From: Candidatus Gastranaerophilales bacterium HUM_12
GTDB taxonomy: Bacteria; Cyanobacteriota; Vampirovibrionia; Gastranaerophilales; Gastranaerophilaceae
Assembly (NCBI GenBank): GCA_002102825.1
Contig: DABJ01000039.1
Coordinates: forward strand, 21,237 to 43,678
Reading direction: 5' to 3'
Length of the DNA stretch: 22,442 nucleotides
The translations under genes were made by a program, and so were the position numbers. Position 1 is the stretch's first letter. Each line of letters begins with the position of its first letter. This document shows positions 7,433-14,687 of the stretch, piece by piece. Under the pieces are notes generated by a model that saw only the letters and a program-made list of their open reading frames with translations, was not told the DNA's origin and searched no databases.

Positions 7433-9202
7433 ATGGAAGAGAAACAAATAGATAAAATATACGAATTAATTGATGCTTCAAAATATGATGAAGCAGAAGT
7501 AGAAATTAAAAAAATATTAGAGGTGGACTCTAAAGATACAGATGCACAAAGATTATTAGCCTTATGCGAAGTTAATCTTGAACACTATGACCAAGCACGA
7601 AGTATTCTTGAAGATGTTATCAAATACAGGCAAGATGATGCTTTGTGTTGGTATTATTTAGGTTGTTGTTATGACAATTTGGAAGAATATGTGGAAGCAA
7701 AATTTGCTTATAAAAAAGTTTTAGAATTACGACCGGAGTATGTTGATGCCTACAAAAGTTTGGCAATTGTTTATATCAAAACTGAAGACCATGACCATGC
7801 AATTGAATATGCTAAAAAAGGTCTAGAATATAGTCAAGAAGATTATGCTCTTTATTATATTTTAGGTACAGCTTGTATGGCTTCTAAGAGGTTTGAAGAA
7901 AGTGTAGAATATATTGAACACGCAATTAAATTAAATCCGGGAAATGTTCAATTGTATAATAATTTAGGCACATCGTATCTGACAATTGGTGAATTAGATA
8001 AAGCATTTGAAACTTATGAAAGAGCTTCTCAAGTTGATCCGAAAGATTCTTTAACTTATTTCAATATGGCTTCAATTCTTCAATTGCAAAATAAACATAA
8101 AGAAGCTTGTGAATATTTTGCAAAAGCTCATGAACTTGAACCTGAAGAGGACAGTTATTTGGTAGCTTGGGCATTGTCAGAAGTTAAAGCGGGACAGTTT
8201 AAAGAAGCAATTGAGCATTACAAATATTTGGCATCAGCTTATCCTCAAAAATCTTCTTACAGATACAATTTGGCATGCTGTTATCAGGTTGTAGGAGAAT
8301 ATGAAGTTGCAATTACGTTGTTAAAGCAGTTGGCTTTATTGAATCCAAAAGCAACAAATATTATGAAGAAACTTGCCGGAATTTACATGGCAAGTGGTCA
8401 ATATTCAAAAGCTAAAGAAATTTACGAAAAAATTGTTACTCAAGGTACAACTTCTTTCCAATTGTATTATGAATTGGCTTTGTTATGTGTTAAAACTGAT
8501 GATATTGATAGAGCAGAACAAATATTGAAAAAGGTTTGCAAGTTAAATCCTGATTTTGCATTGGCTCACAAGGATTTAGGTGTAATTTATCTAAATAAGA
8601 GATTGTTTGATTATGCAAAAGATGAGTTTGAACAAGCTTACAAATGTGACCCCGAAAATTATTCAGTTGTTTTAGAGTATGCAAATTATTTACATTCAAC
8701 TTCTGATTTTGAAAAAGCTGATGAATTCTACCAAAAAGCAATTGAAATTGATGAAGAGAACCCGAATGGTTTAGCTTTTTCGGCATTAAACAAGACTCAT
8801 TTAAAACAGATAGATTTGGCCAAAGAACAAATTACAAAAGCTATGAAAAAATGCTCTGATTCTGCATTTTTATTATTTATTGCAGGTCGAATCTATTTCT
8901 TAGATAAAGATTATGATTGCGCAAAAATGTATTTGATTAAGGCTTATGAACTTGAAAAACTTCCAGATGTCCAAAATTTATTGGGTCTTTGCTATATGGA
9001 ATTGGGTAACTATGAACAAGCAAAATCAATATTTAATAATTTGCTTGAAAAAGCACCTATGAATGTGAATGTTTTGTTAAATGTGGCTCATTGTCATGAA
9101 AAATTGGGCGAAAATGATGATGCTTTAAGATGTGCTGAAAAAATTACAGAGACATTCCCAGAATGCGAAGATGCACAAGAATTAATTAGAAAATTATCTT
9201 AA
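7433..9202 (+). CDS. Large tetratricopeptide-repeat protein
   Basis: A 589-residue protein made almost wholly of TPR helical hairpins from residue ~5 to the end, with repeated signatures such as YKSLAIVYIK, YNNLGTSYLTIGELDKAFETYERA, AHKDLGVIYLNKRLFDYAKDEFEQA and LLGLCYMELGNYEQA. There is no signal peptide, membrane segment or catalytic domain, so it is probably a cytoplasmic scaffold. It follows the pilus operon but has its own promoter and a terminator before it, so a link to pilus biogenesis (as for PilF/PilW) is unsupported. I chose ATG 7433; an upstream in-frame TTG at 7412 lies before the expected transcription start. Asp/Glu/Lys-rich, with several Cys in the repeats. Confidence 0.8.
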   Translation: MEEKQIDKIYELIDASKYDEAEVEIKKILEVDSKDTDAQRLLALCEVNLEHYDQARSILEDVIKYRQDDALCWYYLGCCYDNLEEYVEAKFAYKKVLELRPEYVDAYKSLAIVYIKTEDHDHAIEYAKKGLEYSQEDYALYYILGTACMASKRFEESVEYIEHAIKLNPGNVQLYNNLGTSYLTIGELDKAFETYERASQVDPKDSLTYFNMASILQLQNKHKEACEYFAKAHELEPEEDSYLVAWALSEVKAGQFKEAIEHYKYLASAYPQKSSYRYNLACCYQVVGEYEVAITLLKQLALLNPKATNIMKKLAGIYMASGQYSKAKEIYEKIVTQGTTSFQLYYELALLCVKTDDIDRAEQILKKVCKLNPDFALAHKDLGVIYLNKRLFDYAKDEFEQAYKCDPENYSVVLEYANYLHSTSDFEKADEFYQKAIEIDEENPNGLAFSALNKTHLKQIDLAKEQITKAMKKCSDSAFLLFIAGRIYFLDKDYDCAKMYLIKAYELEKLPDVQNLLGLCYMELGNYEQAKSIFNNLLEKAPMNVNVLLNVAHCHEKLGENDDALRCAEKITETFPECEDAQELIRKLS

Positions 9203-9227
9203 CATAATAAAATACTAAATATATCAT

Positions 9228-9271
9228 AAAACACTTGTAGTGACTAGTTTTGAGTATTGCAAGTGTTTTTT
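9228..9271 (+). terminator. Rho-independent terminator after the TPR gene
   Basis: Arms AAAACACTTG (9228-9237) and CAAGTGTTTT (9260-9269) form a 10-bp stem with a 22-nt loop, followed by further T residues, 25 bp after the stop codon. Confidence 0.75.
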
Positions 9272-9424
9272 AATTTTATTTAACAAAATAAATGTAAATT
9301 TTTTGATGGTTTAAAATCCTTATGAATACTTGTTTTTCATTGATATAAAAAATAATTGTAAAAAGTTTATTAAAAGATTAGAAAAATTAAATCATTTATT
9401 TTATTATATAAATGTAGTATAAAA

Positions 9425-9568
9425 AGTATATATTATTTTTTAGGTTAGGTTGTTATTTGAAAGTGAAAAATTTGATACTAATTGAATTATACATTTTAGG
9501 TTAATGTGAATCCTTTTTTGTTTCAGAAATGAAATAAGCGGGCATGGTTCCTCATGCCTGTTTTTTTT
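9425..9568 (+). ncRNA. Candidate small RNA in the 9272-9626 gap
   Basis: This 355-bp gap has no credible coding frame, yet it ends in a strong plus-strand terminator although the TPR gene already has its own 300 bp upstream. Just before the terminator sit two more hairpins: ACATT/AATGT (9491-9495/9503-9507) and TTTCA/TGAAA closing a GAAA tetraloop (9521-9534). An AT-rich -10-like stretch (TATAAA 9418-9423 or TATATT 9429-9434) could start a transcript of about 130-140 nt. No known RNA family is recognised and the 5' end is a guess. Alternative: a tandem back-up terminator for TPR read-through. Confidence 0.35.
9539..9568 (+). terminator. Strong rho-independent terminator
   Basis: An 8-bp stem CGGGCATG (9539-9546) / CATGCCTG (9553-9560, one G.U pair), a 6-nt loop, then eight T residues (9561-9568). 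The T tract places it on the plus strand, so it does not serve the minus-strand regulator gene that ends at 9627. Confidence 0.85.
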
Positions 9569-9626
9569 ATGCTATTAGAAATAAAAAAGTTATCGTATAT
9601 AATTGTTGTAATATTGCAATGGTGCC

Positions 9627-9977
9627 TTAAATTTTTTTTGCTTTTGCGTATTCTGTAATTTTATCAATATAGTCAAATGCTTCACTATATAATTCAAGTT
9701 TAGTCTCGGTTGATGCCATTATTTTAGCAGATAATTCAGATTTTTTAGGGTTTGTTGGTTCATTGTTTGTAATTCCAAAATCTTTAAGTGTTAGATGTAG
9801 TATAGACGTAAGAATTAAAAAATGTTCTAATTTGGGCAAGTATTTGCCGTTTTCAATTCTGCTGAGATGTTTTTCACTAAAACCAGCAATTTCTGAAAGT
9901 TCAGATTGTTTAAGGTTAGCTTTTTTACGAGCTTGTTTGATTACAAATCCAATATTTTGTTTGTTAATAAGAAACAT
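9627..9977 (-). CDS. Xre-family transcriptional regulator
   Basis: A 116-residue protein with an N-terminal HTH_3/Cro-C1 domain (about 8-62: IGFVIKQARKKANLKQSELSEIAGFS, then KHLSRIENGKYLPK) and a lysine-rich C-terminal tail of about 50 residues with no known domain. AAGGA 7 bp before the ATG supports the start. It is divergent from the acyltransferase gene, and the 122-bp spacer holds two operator-like repeats, one over the acyltransferase -35. It is probably a repressor of that gene and perhaps of itself. No phage or toxin gene adjoins it. Confidence 0.85.
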   Translation of the reverse strand: MFLINKQNIGFVIKQARKKANLKQSELSEIAGFSEKHLSRIENGKYLPKLEHFLILTSILHLTLKDFGITNNEPTNPKKSELSAKIMASTETKLELYSEAFDYIDKITEYAKAKKI

Positions 9978-10002
9978 ATTTTTATCCTTTTTAATAATAA
10001 GG

Positions 10003-10074
10003 TAACTGACAAAGCACCTATTTTAAAGCCCTACTACGTCACCTTTGTTTATAAAGTGATTGACAAGTTACCTT
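10003..10074. promoter_or_regulatory. Paired operator-like direct repeats between Xre and acyltransferase genes
   Basis: Two 18-bp boxes, 10003-10020 and 10057-10074, match at 12 positions with the shared core TGACAA-NNN-ACCT. The second covers the -35 TTGACA of the acyltransferase promoter; the first lies toward the regulator gene. Flanking AAGGTAAC (9999-10006) and its complement (10067-10074) also form a spaced inverted repeat. Binding by the adjacent Xre protein is inference. Confidence 0.5.
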
Positions 10075-10087
10075 TATAAAATATAAT
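10060..10087 (+). promoter_or_regulatory. Consensus sigma70-type promoter of the acyltransferase gene
   Basis: TTGACA (10060-10065), 16-bp spacer, TATAAT (10082-10087): both hexamers are perfect. The expected start near 10094 leaves only about 6 nt before ATG 10100. Such a strong promoter under an operator-like box fits tight repression. Confidence 0.8.
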
Positions 10088-10099
10088 AGGTGTGTTGAT

Positions 10100-10627
10100 A
10101 TGATAAAAATTCTTTCATGTTTAATTCCTATAAAATCATTACGTCATAATTTCAGGCAATGTTGTAATAGTATTCAAATTGTTTTTACTGCAAAGTCGAT
10201 TGGTAAAAACTTTTATTGTGGAAAATTTTCAACTGTTAATAAAAATACCGTTATAAAGAATTATGTAAAATTAAATGGGTTACATATTAGTGGGAATGGA
10301 AATGTTATTTTAGGTAATTATTTTATTGCGGGTTTTGATTCATTAATTATTTCTGATTCTCATAACTATGAGGGGAAAGATATACCCTATGATTCAAGTT
10401 TTATTAGCAAAGATATTTTGATTGAGGATTATGTTTGGCTTGGGGCAAGAGTAATAATTTTACCTGGAACAAAAATTGGTGAGGGGGCAATTGTACAAGC
10501 GGGAGCTGTTGTTCATGGAGAAATCCCACCATATTCAATTGTTGGGGGTAATCCTGCTAAAATTTTCAAATATAGAAATATTGAACATTTCAAAAAAATT
10601 AAAAATGAGAAACTTAAAAACTCATAA
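10100..10627 (+). CDS. Hexapeptide-repeat (left-handed beta-helix) acyltransferase
   Basis: A 175-residue LbH acyltransferase of the maltose/colanic-acid/xenobiotic acetyltransferase type. Hexapeptide turns run from about residue 40 to 150 (VNKNTVIKNYV, ILIEDYVWLGARVIILPGTKIGEGAIVQAGAVV), with a likely catalytic His88 in SDSHNY and the closing VGGNPAKIFKYR motif. Such enzymes form trimers and transfer acetyl from acetyl-CoA to a sugar or similar acceptor. The acceptor cannot be told here; polysaccharide decoration is the usual role. The first ~30 residues are a Cys-containing extension not typical of the core. It is controlled by a strong promoter beside the Xre gene and ends 38 bp before mlaE. 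Confidence 0.85.
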   Translation: MIKILSCLIPIKSLRHNFRQCCNSIQIVFTAKSIGKNFYCGKFSTVNKNTVIKNYVKLNGLHISGNGNVILGNYFIAGFDSLIISDSHNYEGKDIPYDSSFISKDILIEDYVWLGARVIILPGTKIGEGAIVQAGAVVHGEIPPYSIVGGNPAKIFKYRNIEHFKKIKNEKLKNS

Positions 10628-10650
10628 TGATAGCAATATTTGAACTATTA

Positions 10651-10659
10651 TGCTATAAT
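10651..10659 (+). promoter_or_regulatory. Extended -10 promoter of mlaE
   Basis: TGCTATAAT, identical to the element before the TPR gene, with no good -35. The -10 ends 6 bp before ATG 10666, so transcription would begin at or next to the start codon (leaderless). Confidence 0.6.
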
Positions 10660-10665
10660 TCCGGT

Positions 10666-11478
10666 ATGGAAATAACTTTGAGCAAATATTTACGACAATC
10701 CGCAACATACAAAGTATTCTCTCATTTGGGGGTTGTTTTTGCTGATTTTTTAGATACATTGGGTAAAATTGCTCAAATTGGTTTTCACGTTTTGCAATGT
10801 ATTTTTAAAGGTGAAATTTCAAAGAAAGAACTTTTGCTTCAATGTGATAGATTTGGTGTAAGTTCTTTACCTATTACTCTTTCAATAGTTGGAATGACAT
10901 CTATTATTGTCGCTTCACAGGTCGCGCATGAGATGGTTAAGCAAGGAGGCGGTAATTTTGTCGGAATGCTTATGACAATATTAATTGTGCGTGAAGTTGG
11001 TGCAATTATGTCAGGTTTTGCAATTACTTCTATGATTGGTTCCTCTTTAGCTTCAGAACTTGCTACAATGAGGGTAACGGAGCAAGTTGATGCAATTGAT
11101 GTTTTGGGTGTTGATCCTATAAGATATCTATTTGTTCCAAGAGTTTTGTCTGGAATTATTATGATGCCGTTTGTTGTAATTTTGGCATCTGTTGTTGGTG
11201 TTTTATTGGGTGCTGTGACATCGGATATGTTTGCAGGTTTAACTTATAGAGCTTATTTTGATTCTGCTTGGCTTGGATTATACATGAAAGATTTATGGGT
11301 AAGCTTGTTAAAGGCATCTGTTTTTGGTGGAACAATTGCTTTAATTAGTTGTACTTGTGGATTTCACGCAACAGGTGGTGCTAAAGGTGTTGGTATCGCA
11401 ACAACAAAAGCAGTAGTATGGTCATTTATTTCAATTGTTGTTTTGGATATGGTATTTGCTGTTTTATTTTTCTTTTAA
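10666..11478 (+). CDS. mlaE: MlaE-family ABC transporter permease
   Basis: A 270-residue integral membrane protein of the MlaE/TGD1 permease family, with about five membrane segments and the signature region REVGAIMSGFAIT...ASELATMRVTEQVDAI...VLGVDPIRYLFVPR. With MlaF it forms the inner-membrane core that moves phospholipids between inner and outer membranes. The start at 10666 is chosen because an extended -10 ends just before it; ATG 10627, which overlaps the acyltransferase stop (TAATG), would add 13 residues and allow coupling. mlaF follows 19 bp later. No MCE (MlaD-type) lipid-binding gene is in the window. Confidence 0.9.
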   Translation: MEITLSKYLRQSATYKVFSHLGVVFADFLDTLGKIAQIGFHVLQCIFKGEISKKELLLQCDRFGVSSLPITLSIVGMTSIIVASQVAHEMVKQGGGNFVGMLMTILIVREVGAIMSGFAITSMIGSSLASELATMRVTEQVDAIDVLGVDPIRYLFVPRVLSGIIMMPFVVILASVVGVLLGAVTSDMFAGLTYRAYFDSAWLGLYMKDLWVSLLKASVFGGTIALISCTCGFHATGGAKGVGIATTKAVVWSFISIVVLDMVFAVLFFF

Positions 11479-11497
11479 TTTGTGTAAGGATATAGTT

Positions 11498-12217
11498 ATG
11501 AGCATTGAAGTAAAAAATCTAGTTAAAAAATTTGATGACAGAGTTGTTATAAATGATATTTCATTCAAGGTTAATGACGGTGAAATTCTCGCAATTGTCG
11601 GGTTTTCCGGTTCCGGTAAAAGTACGGTTTTAAAATTAATTTGCGGACTAATCCCTTATGATAATGGAGAAGTTTTAACTTCTGATGGCGATATTGCAAT
11701 GGTTTTCCAATATTCGGCTTTATTTGATTCGTTGAACGTTTATGACAATATTTCTTTTGCATTACACGAAAGAAAAGATTTAAGAAGAAAATATACAGAA
11801 GACCAAATTAAACAAATTGTTTCTCAAAAACTCGAACTTGTGGGTTTGAAAGGTATTGAAAATAAATTTCCGTCAGAATTGTCAGGTGGTATGCAGAAAC
11901 GTGTAAGTTTTGCCCGTGCAATTGTGACAAAACCGAATACGATTTTGTATGATGAGCCGACAGCAGGTCTTGACCCTATGTCATCTACATTGATTGAGGA
12001 TTATATTGTTAGATTGAAACGAGAAACTAATGCGGCATCTATCGTTGTAACTCACCAAATGTCAACAATTACAAGGACTGCGGACAGAGTTATCATGTTA
12101 TATGATGGTAAAATTGTTTTTGAGGGGACTCCAATGCAATTGTTAAAACAAGATACCCCTTATACAAGACAATTTGTAACGGCTTCTCTTGATGGACCAA
12201 TGAAGTTAAAAGCTTAA
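11498..12217 (+). CDS. mlaF: MlaF-type ABC transporter ATP-binding protein
   Basis: A 239-residue ABC ATPase with Walker A GFSGSGKS (35-42), a Q-loop (MVFQYSALFDSLNVYDNI), signature LSGGMQKR (128-135), Walker B ILYDEP (149-154) followed by TAGLDP, and the H-loop VVTHQ. The Met-Gln-Lys-Arg after the signature Gly pair is typical of MlaF/Ttg2A. It energises the MlaE permease on the cytoplasmic face. ATG 11498 is preceded by TAAGGA with 7-bp spacing; an upstream in-frame ATG at 11435 lies in the mlaE end and would add a hydrophobic stretch foreign to the family. The next gene starts 25 bp after its stop. Confidence 0.92.
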   Translation: MSIEVKNLVKKFDDRVVINDISFKVNDGEILAIVGFSGSGKSTVLKLICGLIPYDNGEVLTSDGDIAMVFQYSALFDSLNVYDNISFALHERKDLRRKYTEDQIKQIVSQKLELVGLKGIENKFPSELSGGMQKRVSFARAIVTKPNTILYDEPTAGLDPMSSTLIEDYIVRLKRETNAASIVVTHQMSTITRTADRVIMLYDGKIVFEGTPMQLLKQDTPYTRQFVTASLDGPMKLKA

Positions 12218-12242
12218 AAAGATTATGAGTGAGGATAGACAA

Positions 12243-13487
12243 ATGAAAAAGAATTTATTTAATGAAGATGCAATGTCATTAGATACATATATTATGGTTA
12301 AGTTGAAAGAAAAGACTGCTCAATTGAGAGATAAGTTAACTCAAAAAAGTAGAGCTCCGATTTCTTTGTCAATGGGTGCGCCAACTGCAAATCCTCCACA
12401 AGTTTTAATTGAAAAACTGAAAGAATTTTTAACGGAGGATAATATTCACACCTATTCTGTTACTAGAGGTGAGCCTTATTTCCGACAAGCAATTGTTGAG
12501 AGAATGAAAAATCGTTTTGGTGTTGATTTAGATGCGGATAAAGAGGTTTTCTCTTTGTTGGGTTCAAAAGATGGTTTAGCTAATTTGATTAGATTTATTA
12601 TTACTCCGACGACACAAGTTAAGGAAAAAGATATTATTCTTATTCCTGACCCTGGGTATGCTTCATATTCTCAAATGGTTAAGTGTTCAGGAGGAATGTC
12701 TTATCCAATACCGTTGACTGCTGAAAATAATTATCAACCGGATTTGGAAGAAGTTTATCAAAATTTGATTCGTGATGGTTTTAATCCTGATAAGATTAAA
12801 GCAATGATTATTAATTATCCGAATAATCCATTAGGTGTTTCGGCAACAAGAGAGTATATAAAATCAGTTCTTGATTTTTGTAGGAAGTATGATATTTTAT
12901 TGATGTCAGATGCTGCATATTGTGATATCTATTTTGATGAAAAAGAAAAACCGTTTAGTGTTTTGGAATTTGATGGAGCAAAAGATATCGCGGTAGAATT
13001 TTTTAGTTTGTCAAAACCTTATGCAATCACAGGTTGGAGGTTGGGTTGGTTATGCGGTAATAGTGATGTAATTACAAGATTTGCTAAAGCAAAATCAACA
13101 ATTGATAACGGCATATTTAAAGCATTACAAAAGGCTTGTGCTTGTATAATGAATTCCGCTGAGGGTGATGAATATATCGCTCAAGGGAATATCAATTACA
13201 AACGCAAACAATCAATTGTTGTAAAAGGTTTAAGAGAGTTAGGTTGGGAAATAGATGATGCTCAACTTCCAACAGCTACATTCTATTTATGGTTACCAAT
13301 TCCAAGAAAATATAAAGAGTCTTACAAATTTTGTGAAGATATGCTTGAAAAATCAGGTATCGTAATTGTTCCTGGAAGCGCCTTTGGTAAATATGGTGAG
13401 GGTTTCTTTAGATTATCTTTTGTATGCAGTGATGAAAAATTGCAAGAAGTAATTGATAGAATGAAAGCGGACGGATTTAGATATTAG
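12243..13487 (+). CDS. Class I/II PLP-dependent aminotransferase (LL-DAP aminotransferase/AlaT-like subgroup)
   Basis: A 414-residue fold-type I aminotransferase. Visible are the substrate-region MGAPTANPP, LGSKDGLANL (cofactor phosphate area), PDPGYASYS, the NYPNNPLG motif, SDAAYCDI, and the PLP lysine Lys258 in SLSKPYAITGWRLGW, with RLSFV near the C-terminus for carboxylate binding. The subgroup includes LL-diaminopimelate, alanine and aspartate aminotransferases; DapL is plausible in a cyanobacterial relative, but the substrate is not assignable here. ATG 12243 is preceded by GAGGA with 7-bp spacing; ATG 12225 would add six residues with a poorer site. It is co-transcribed with mlaEF but probably unrelated to lipid transport. 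Confidence 0.85.
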   Translation: MKKNLFNEDAMSLDTYIMVKLKEKTAQLRDKLTQKSRAPISLSMGAPTANPPQVLIEKLKEFLTEDNIHTYSVTRGEPYFRQAIVERMKNRFGVDLDADKEVFSLLGSKDGLANLIRFIITPTTQVKEKDIILIPDPGYASYSQMVKCSGGMSYPIPLTAENNYQPDLEEVYQNLIRDGFNPDKIKAMIINYPNNPLGVSATREYIKSVLDFCRKYDILLMSDAAYCDIYFDEKEKPFSVLEFDGAKDIAVEFFSLSKPYAITGWRLGWLCGNSDVITRFAKAKSTIDNGIFKALQKACACIMNSAEGDEYIAQGNINYKRKQSIVVKGLRELGWEIDDAQLPTATFYLWLPIPRKYKESYKFCEDMLEKSGIVIVPGSAFGKYGEGFFRLSFVCSDEKLQEVIDRMKADGFRY

Positions 13488-13493
13488 AAATAT

Positions 13494-13544
13494 ATAAATA
13501 ATGCTACTATTAGCAGTTGACATACTCTTAGTAGCATTATTTAT
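13494..13544. terminator. Bidirectional rho-independent terminator between the aminotransferase and cysK
   Basis: A perfect 16-bp stem, ATAAATAATGCTACTA (13494-13509) and its complement (13529-13544), with a 19-nt loop. Its A/T-rich stem ends can serve both converging transcripts. Confidence 0.82.
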
Positions 13545-13553
13545 TTCAAAATA

Positions 13554-13608
13554 GTAGGGTGAAGAAGAGTCTTTAACCGTGCCTAAAGTTTAAAGGCTTT
13601 CGCCCTGC
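13554..13608 (+). other. Long bulged hairpin with G.U pairs, possible structured RNA
   Basis: GTAGGGTGAA (13554-13563) pairs with TTCGCCCTGC (13599-13608), a 4-nt bulge follows, then AGTCTTTAA (13568-13576) pairs with TTAAAGGCT (13590-13598) around a 13-nt loop. Of 19 pairs, three are G.U on the plus strand and would be A-C mismatches on the minus strand, so the RNA is likely plus-sense. It lies after the terminator and before the end of cysK. Function unknown. Confidence 0.45.
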
Positions 13609-13646
13609 AAATGTATTATTTATTATTTTTCATCTTTTTTCAAAAC

Positions 13647-14564
13647 TTAGGAATAAAGTTCTGAACTTAGGTATCTTTCGCCGCAATCCGGTAATATAGC
13701 GACAATTAGTTTTCCTTTGTTTTCAATTCTTTTAGATAATTCAATCGCAGCCCAAACATTAGCCCCACCGGAAAATCCAGAGAGAATTCCCTCTTTTGAG
13801 GTTAGGTTTCTTGCAGTTTCAATTGCATCTTCATTTTTTACAGGAATGATTTCATCAATGAGTGATGGGTCAAAGTTTTTTGGTATGAAATTTGCTCCGA
13901 TTCCTTGAATTTTATGAGGACCTGCTTGTCCCCCCTCAAGGACTTGTGAAGTGAACGGTTCAACTGCAACGGCTTTAATTTGAGGATTTTTTTCTTTTAA
14001 TTTCTTTGTTATTCCGGAAATTGTGCCTCCGGTTCCAACTCCTGCAACAATGATATCAACTTTACCGTCTGTGTCAGCCCAAATCTCTTCTGATGTTGTA
14101 ATGTAGTGAGCTTTAGGGTTTGATGGGTTGTCAAATTGAGATGGTATGAATGAATTCTGGTATTTATCATGAAGTTCAAGAGCTTTATCAACAGCACCTT
14201 TCATTCCTAATTTACCCTCTGTCAAAACCAGTTCTGCTCCGTATGCTTTTAGAAGTTTTCTACGTTCAAAACTCATAGTTTCCGGCATGGTTAGAATAAT
14301 TTTATATCCTTTTATTGCACAAATCATTGCTAATCCTATTCCTGTGTTTCCACTTGTTGGTTCAATGATTATTGTTTCAGGGGTTATTTTGCCGGAATTC
14401 TCCGCATCAACTATCATTTGTAGTGCAGCTCTATCTTTTACTGAATTTGCAGGATTAAAATATTCAAGTTTAATTGCAATATCAGCATATCCTGAATTAA
14501 GTTTGTTTAGTCTTACTAGTGGTGTTTTGCCTACAAGTTCTGTTAAATCATTTGCTATTTTCAT
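13647..14564 (-). CDS. cysK: Cysteine synthase A (O-acetylserine sulfhydrylase)
   Basis: A 305-residue fold-type II PLP enzyme, the usual CysK length. It makes cysteine from O-acetylserine and sulfide. It shows KTPLVRLNKL at the N-terminus, the PLP lysine Lys43 in NPANSVKDR, the substrate loop EPTSGNTGIGLAM (about 68-80), the glycine-rich phosphate loop GVGTGGTISG, and the C-terminal ILPDCGERYLS motif. The usual GISSGA is GFSGGA here, a mild change at a conserved cofactor-contacting segment. AAGGAG just before the ATG fixes the start; an upstream in-frame ATG at 14618 lacks such a site. It stands alone on the minus strand, convergent with the aminotransferase. Confidence 0.93.
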   Translation of the reverse strand: MKIANDLTELVGKTPLVRLNKLNSGYADIAIKLEYFNPANSVKDRAALQMIVDAENSGKITPETIIIEPTSGNTGIGLAMICAIKGYKIILTMPETMSFERRKLLKAYGAELVLTEGKLGMKGAVDKALELHDKYQNSFIPSQFDNPSNPKAHYITTSEEIWADTDGKVDIIVAGVGTGGTISGITKKLKEKNPQIKAVAVEPFTSQVLEGGQAGPHKIQGIGANFIPKNFDPSLIDEIIPVKNEDAIETARNLTSKEGILSGFSGGANVWAAIELSKRIENKGKLIVAILPDCGERYLSSELYS

Positions 14565-14591
14565 AAAAACTCCTTTTTTATTTTTTTGTAC

Positions 14592-14618
14592 ATTATACAA
14601 CAAATTATATATTTTCAA
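14592..14618 (-). promoter_or_regulatory. Predicted cysK promoter
   Basis: On the minus strand TTGAAA (14613-14618) and TATAAT (14592-14597) lie 28 bp before the start codon. The 15-bp spacer is short, so the -35 is uncertain. Confidence 0.45.
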
Positions 14619-14646
14619 TATTTATCTTGTGTAGGATAGAAATATA

Positions 14647-14655
14647 TGTTATAAT
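14647..14655 (+). promoter_or_regulatory. Extended -10 promoter of the first prepilin-like gene
   Basis: TGTTATAAT fits TGnTATAAT. It is divergent from the cysK promoter and 32 bp before ATG 14688. Confidence 0.55.
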
Positions 14656-14687
14656 GAGAAAGGATATAACAGGGAATTTTATAGAGT

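Noticed and set aside
9763..10005. Plus-strand open frame opposite the first Xre gene
   Set aside because: Antisense shadow of a well-supported HTH gene with no ribosome site and atypical Cys/Leu-rich composition.
10087..10092. AGGTG before the acyltransferase ATG as a Shine-Dalgarno
   Set aside because: It directly follows the perfect -10 and would be upstream of or at the expected transcription start, so it is probably not in the mRNA.
11435..11497. Longer start for mlaF within the mlaE 3' end
   Set aside because: It would add a hydrophobic peptide copied from the mlaE end in another frame, while ATG 11498 has a clear ribosome site and matches the family.
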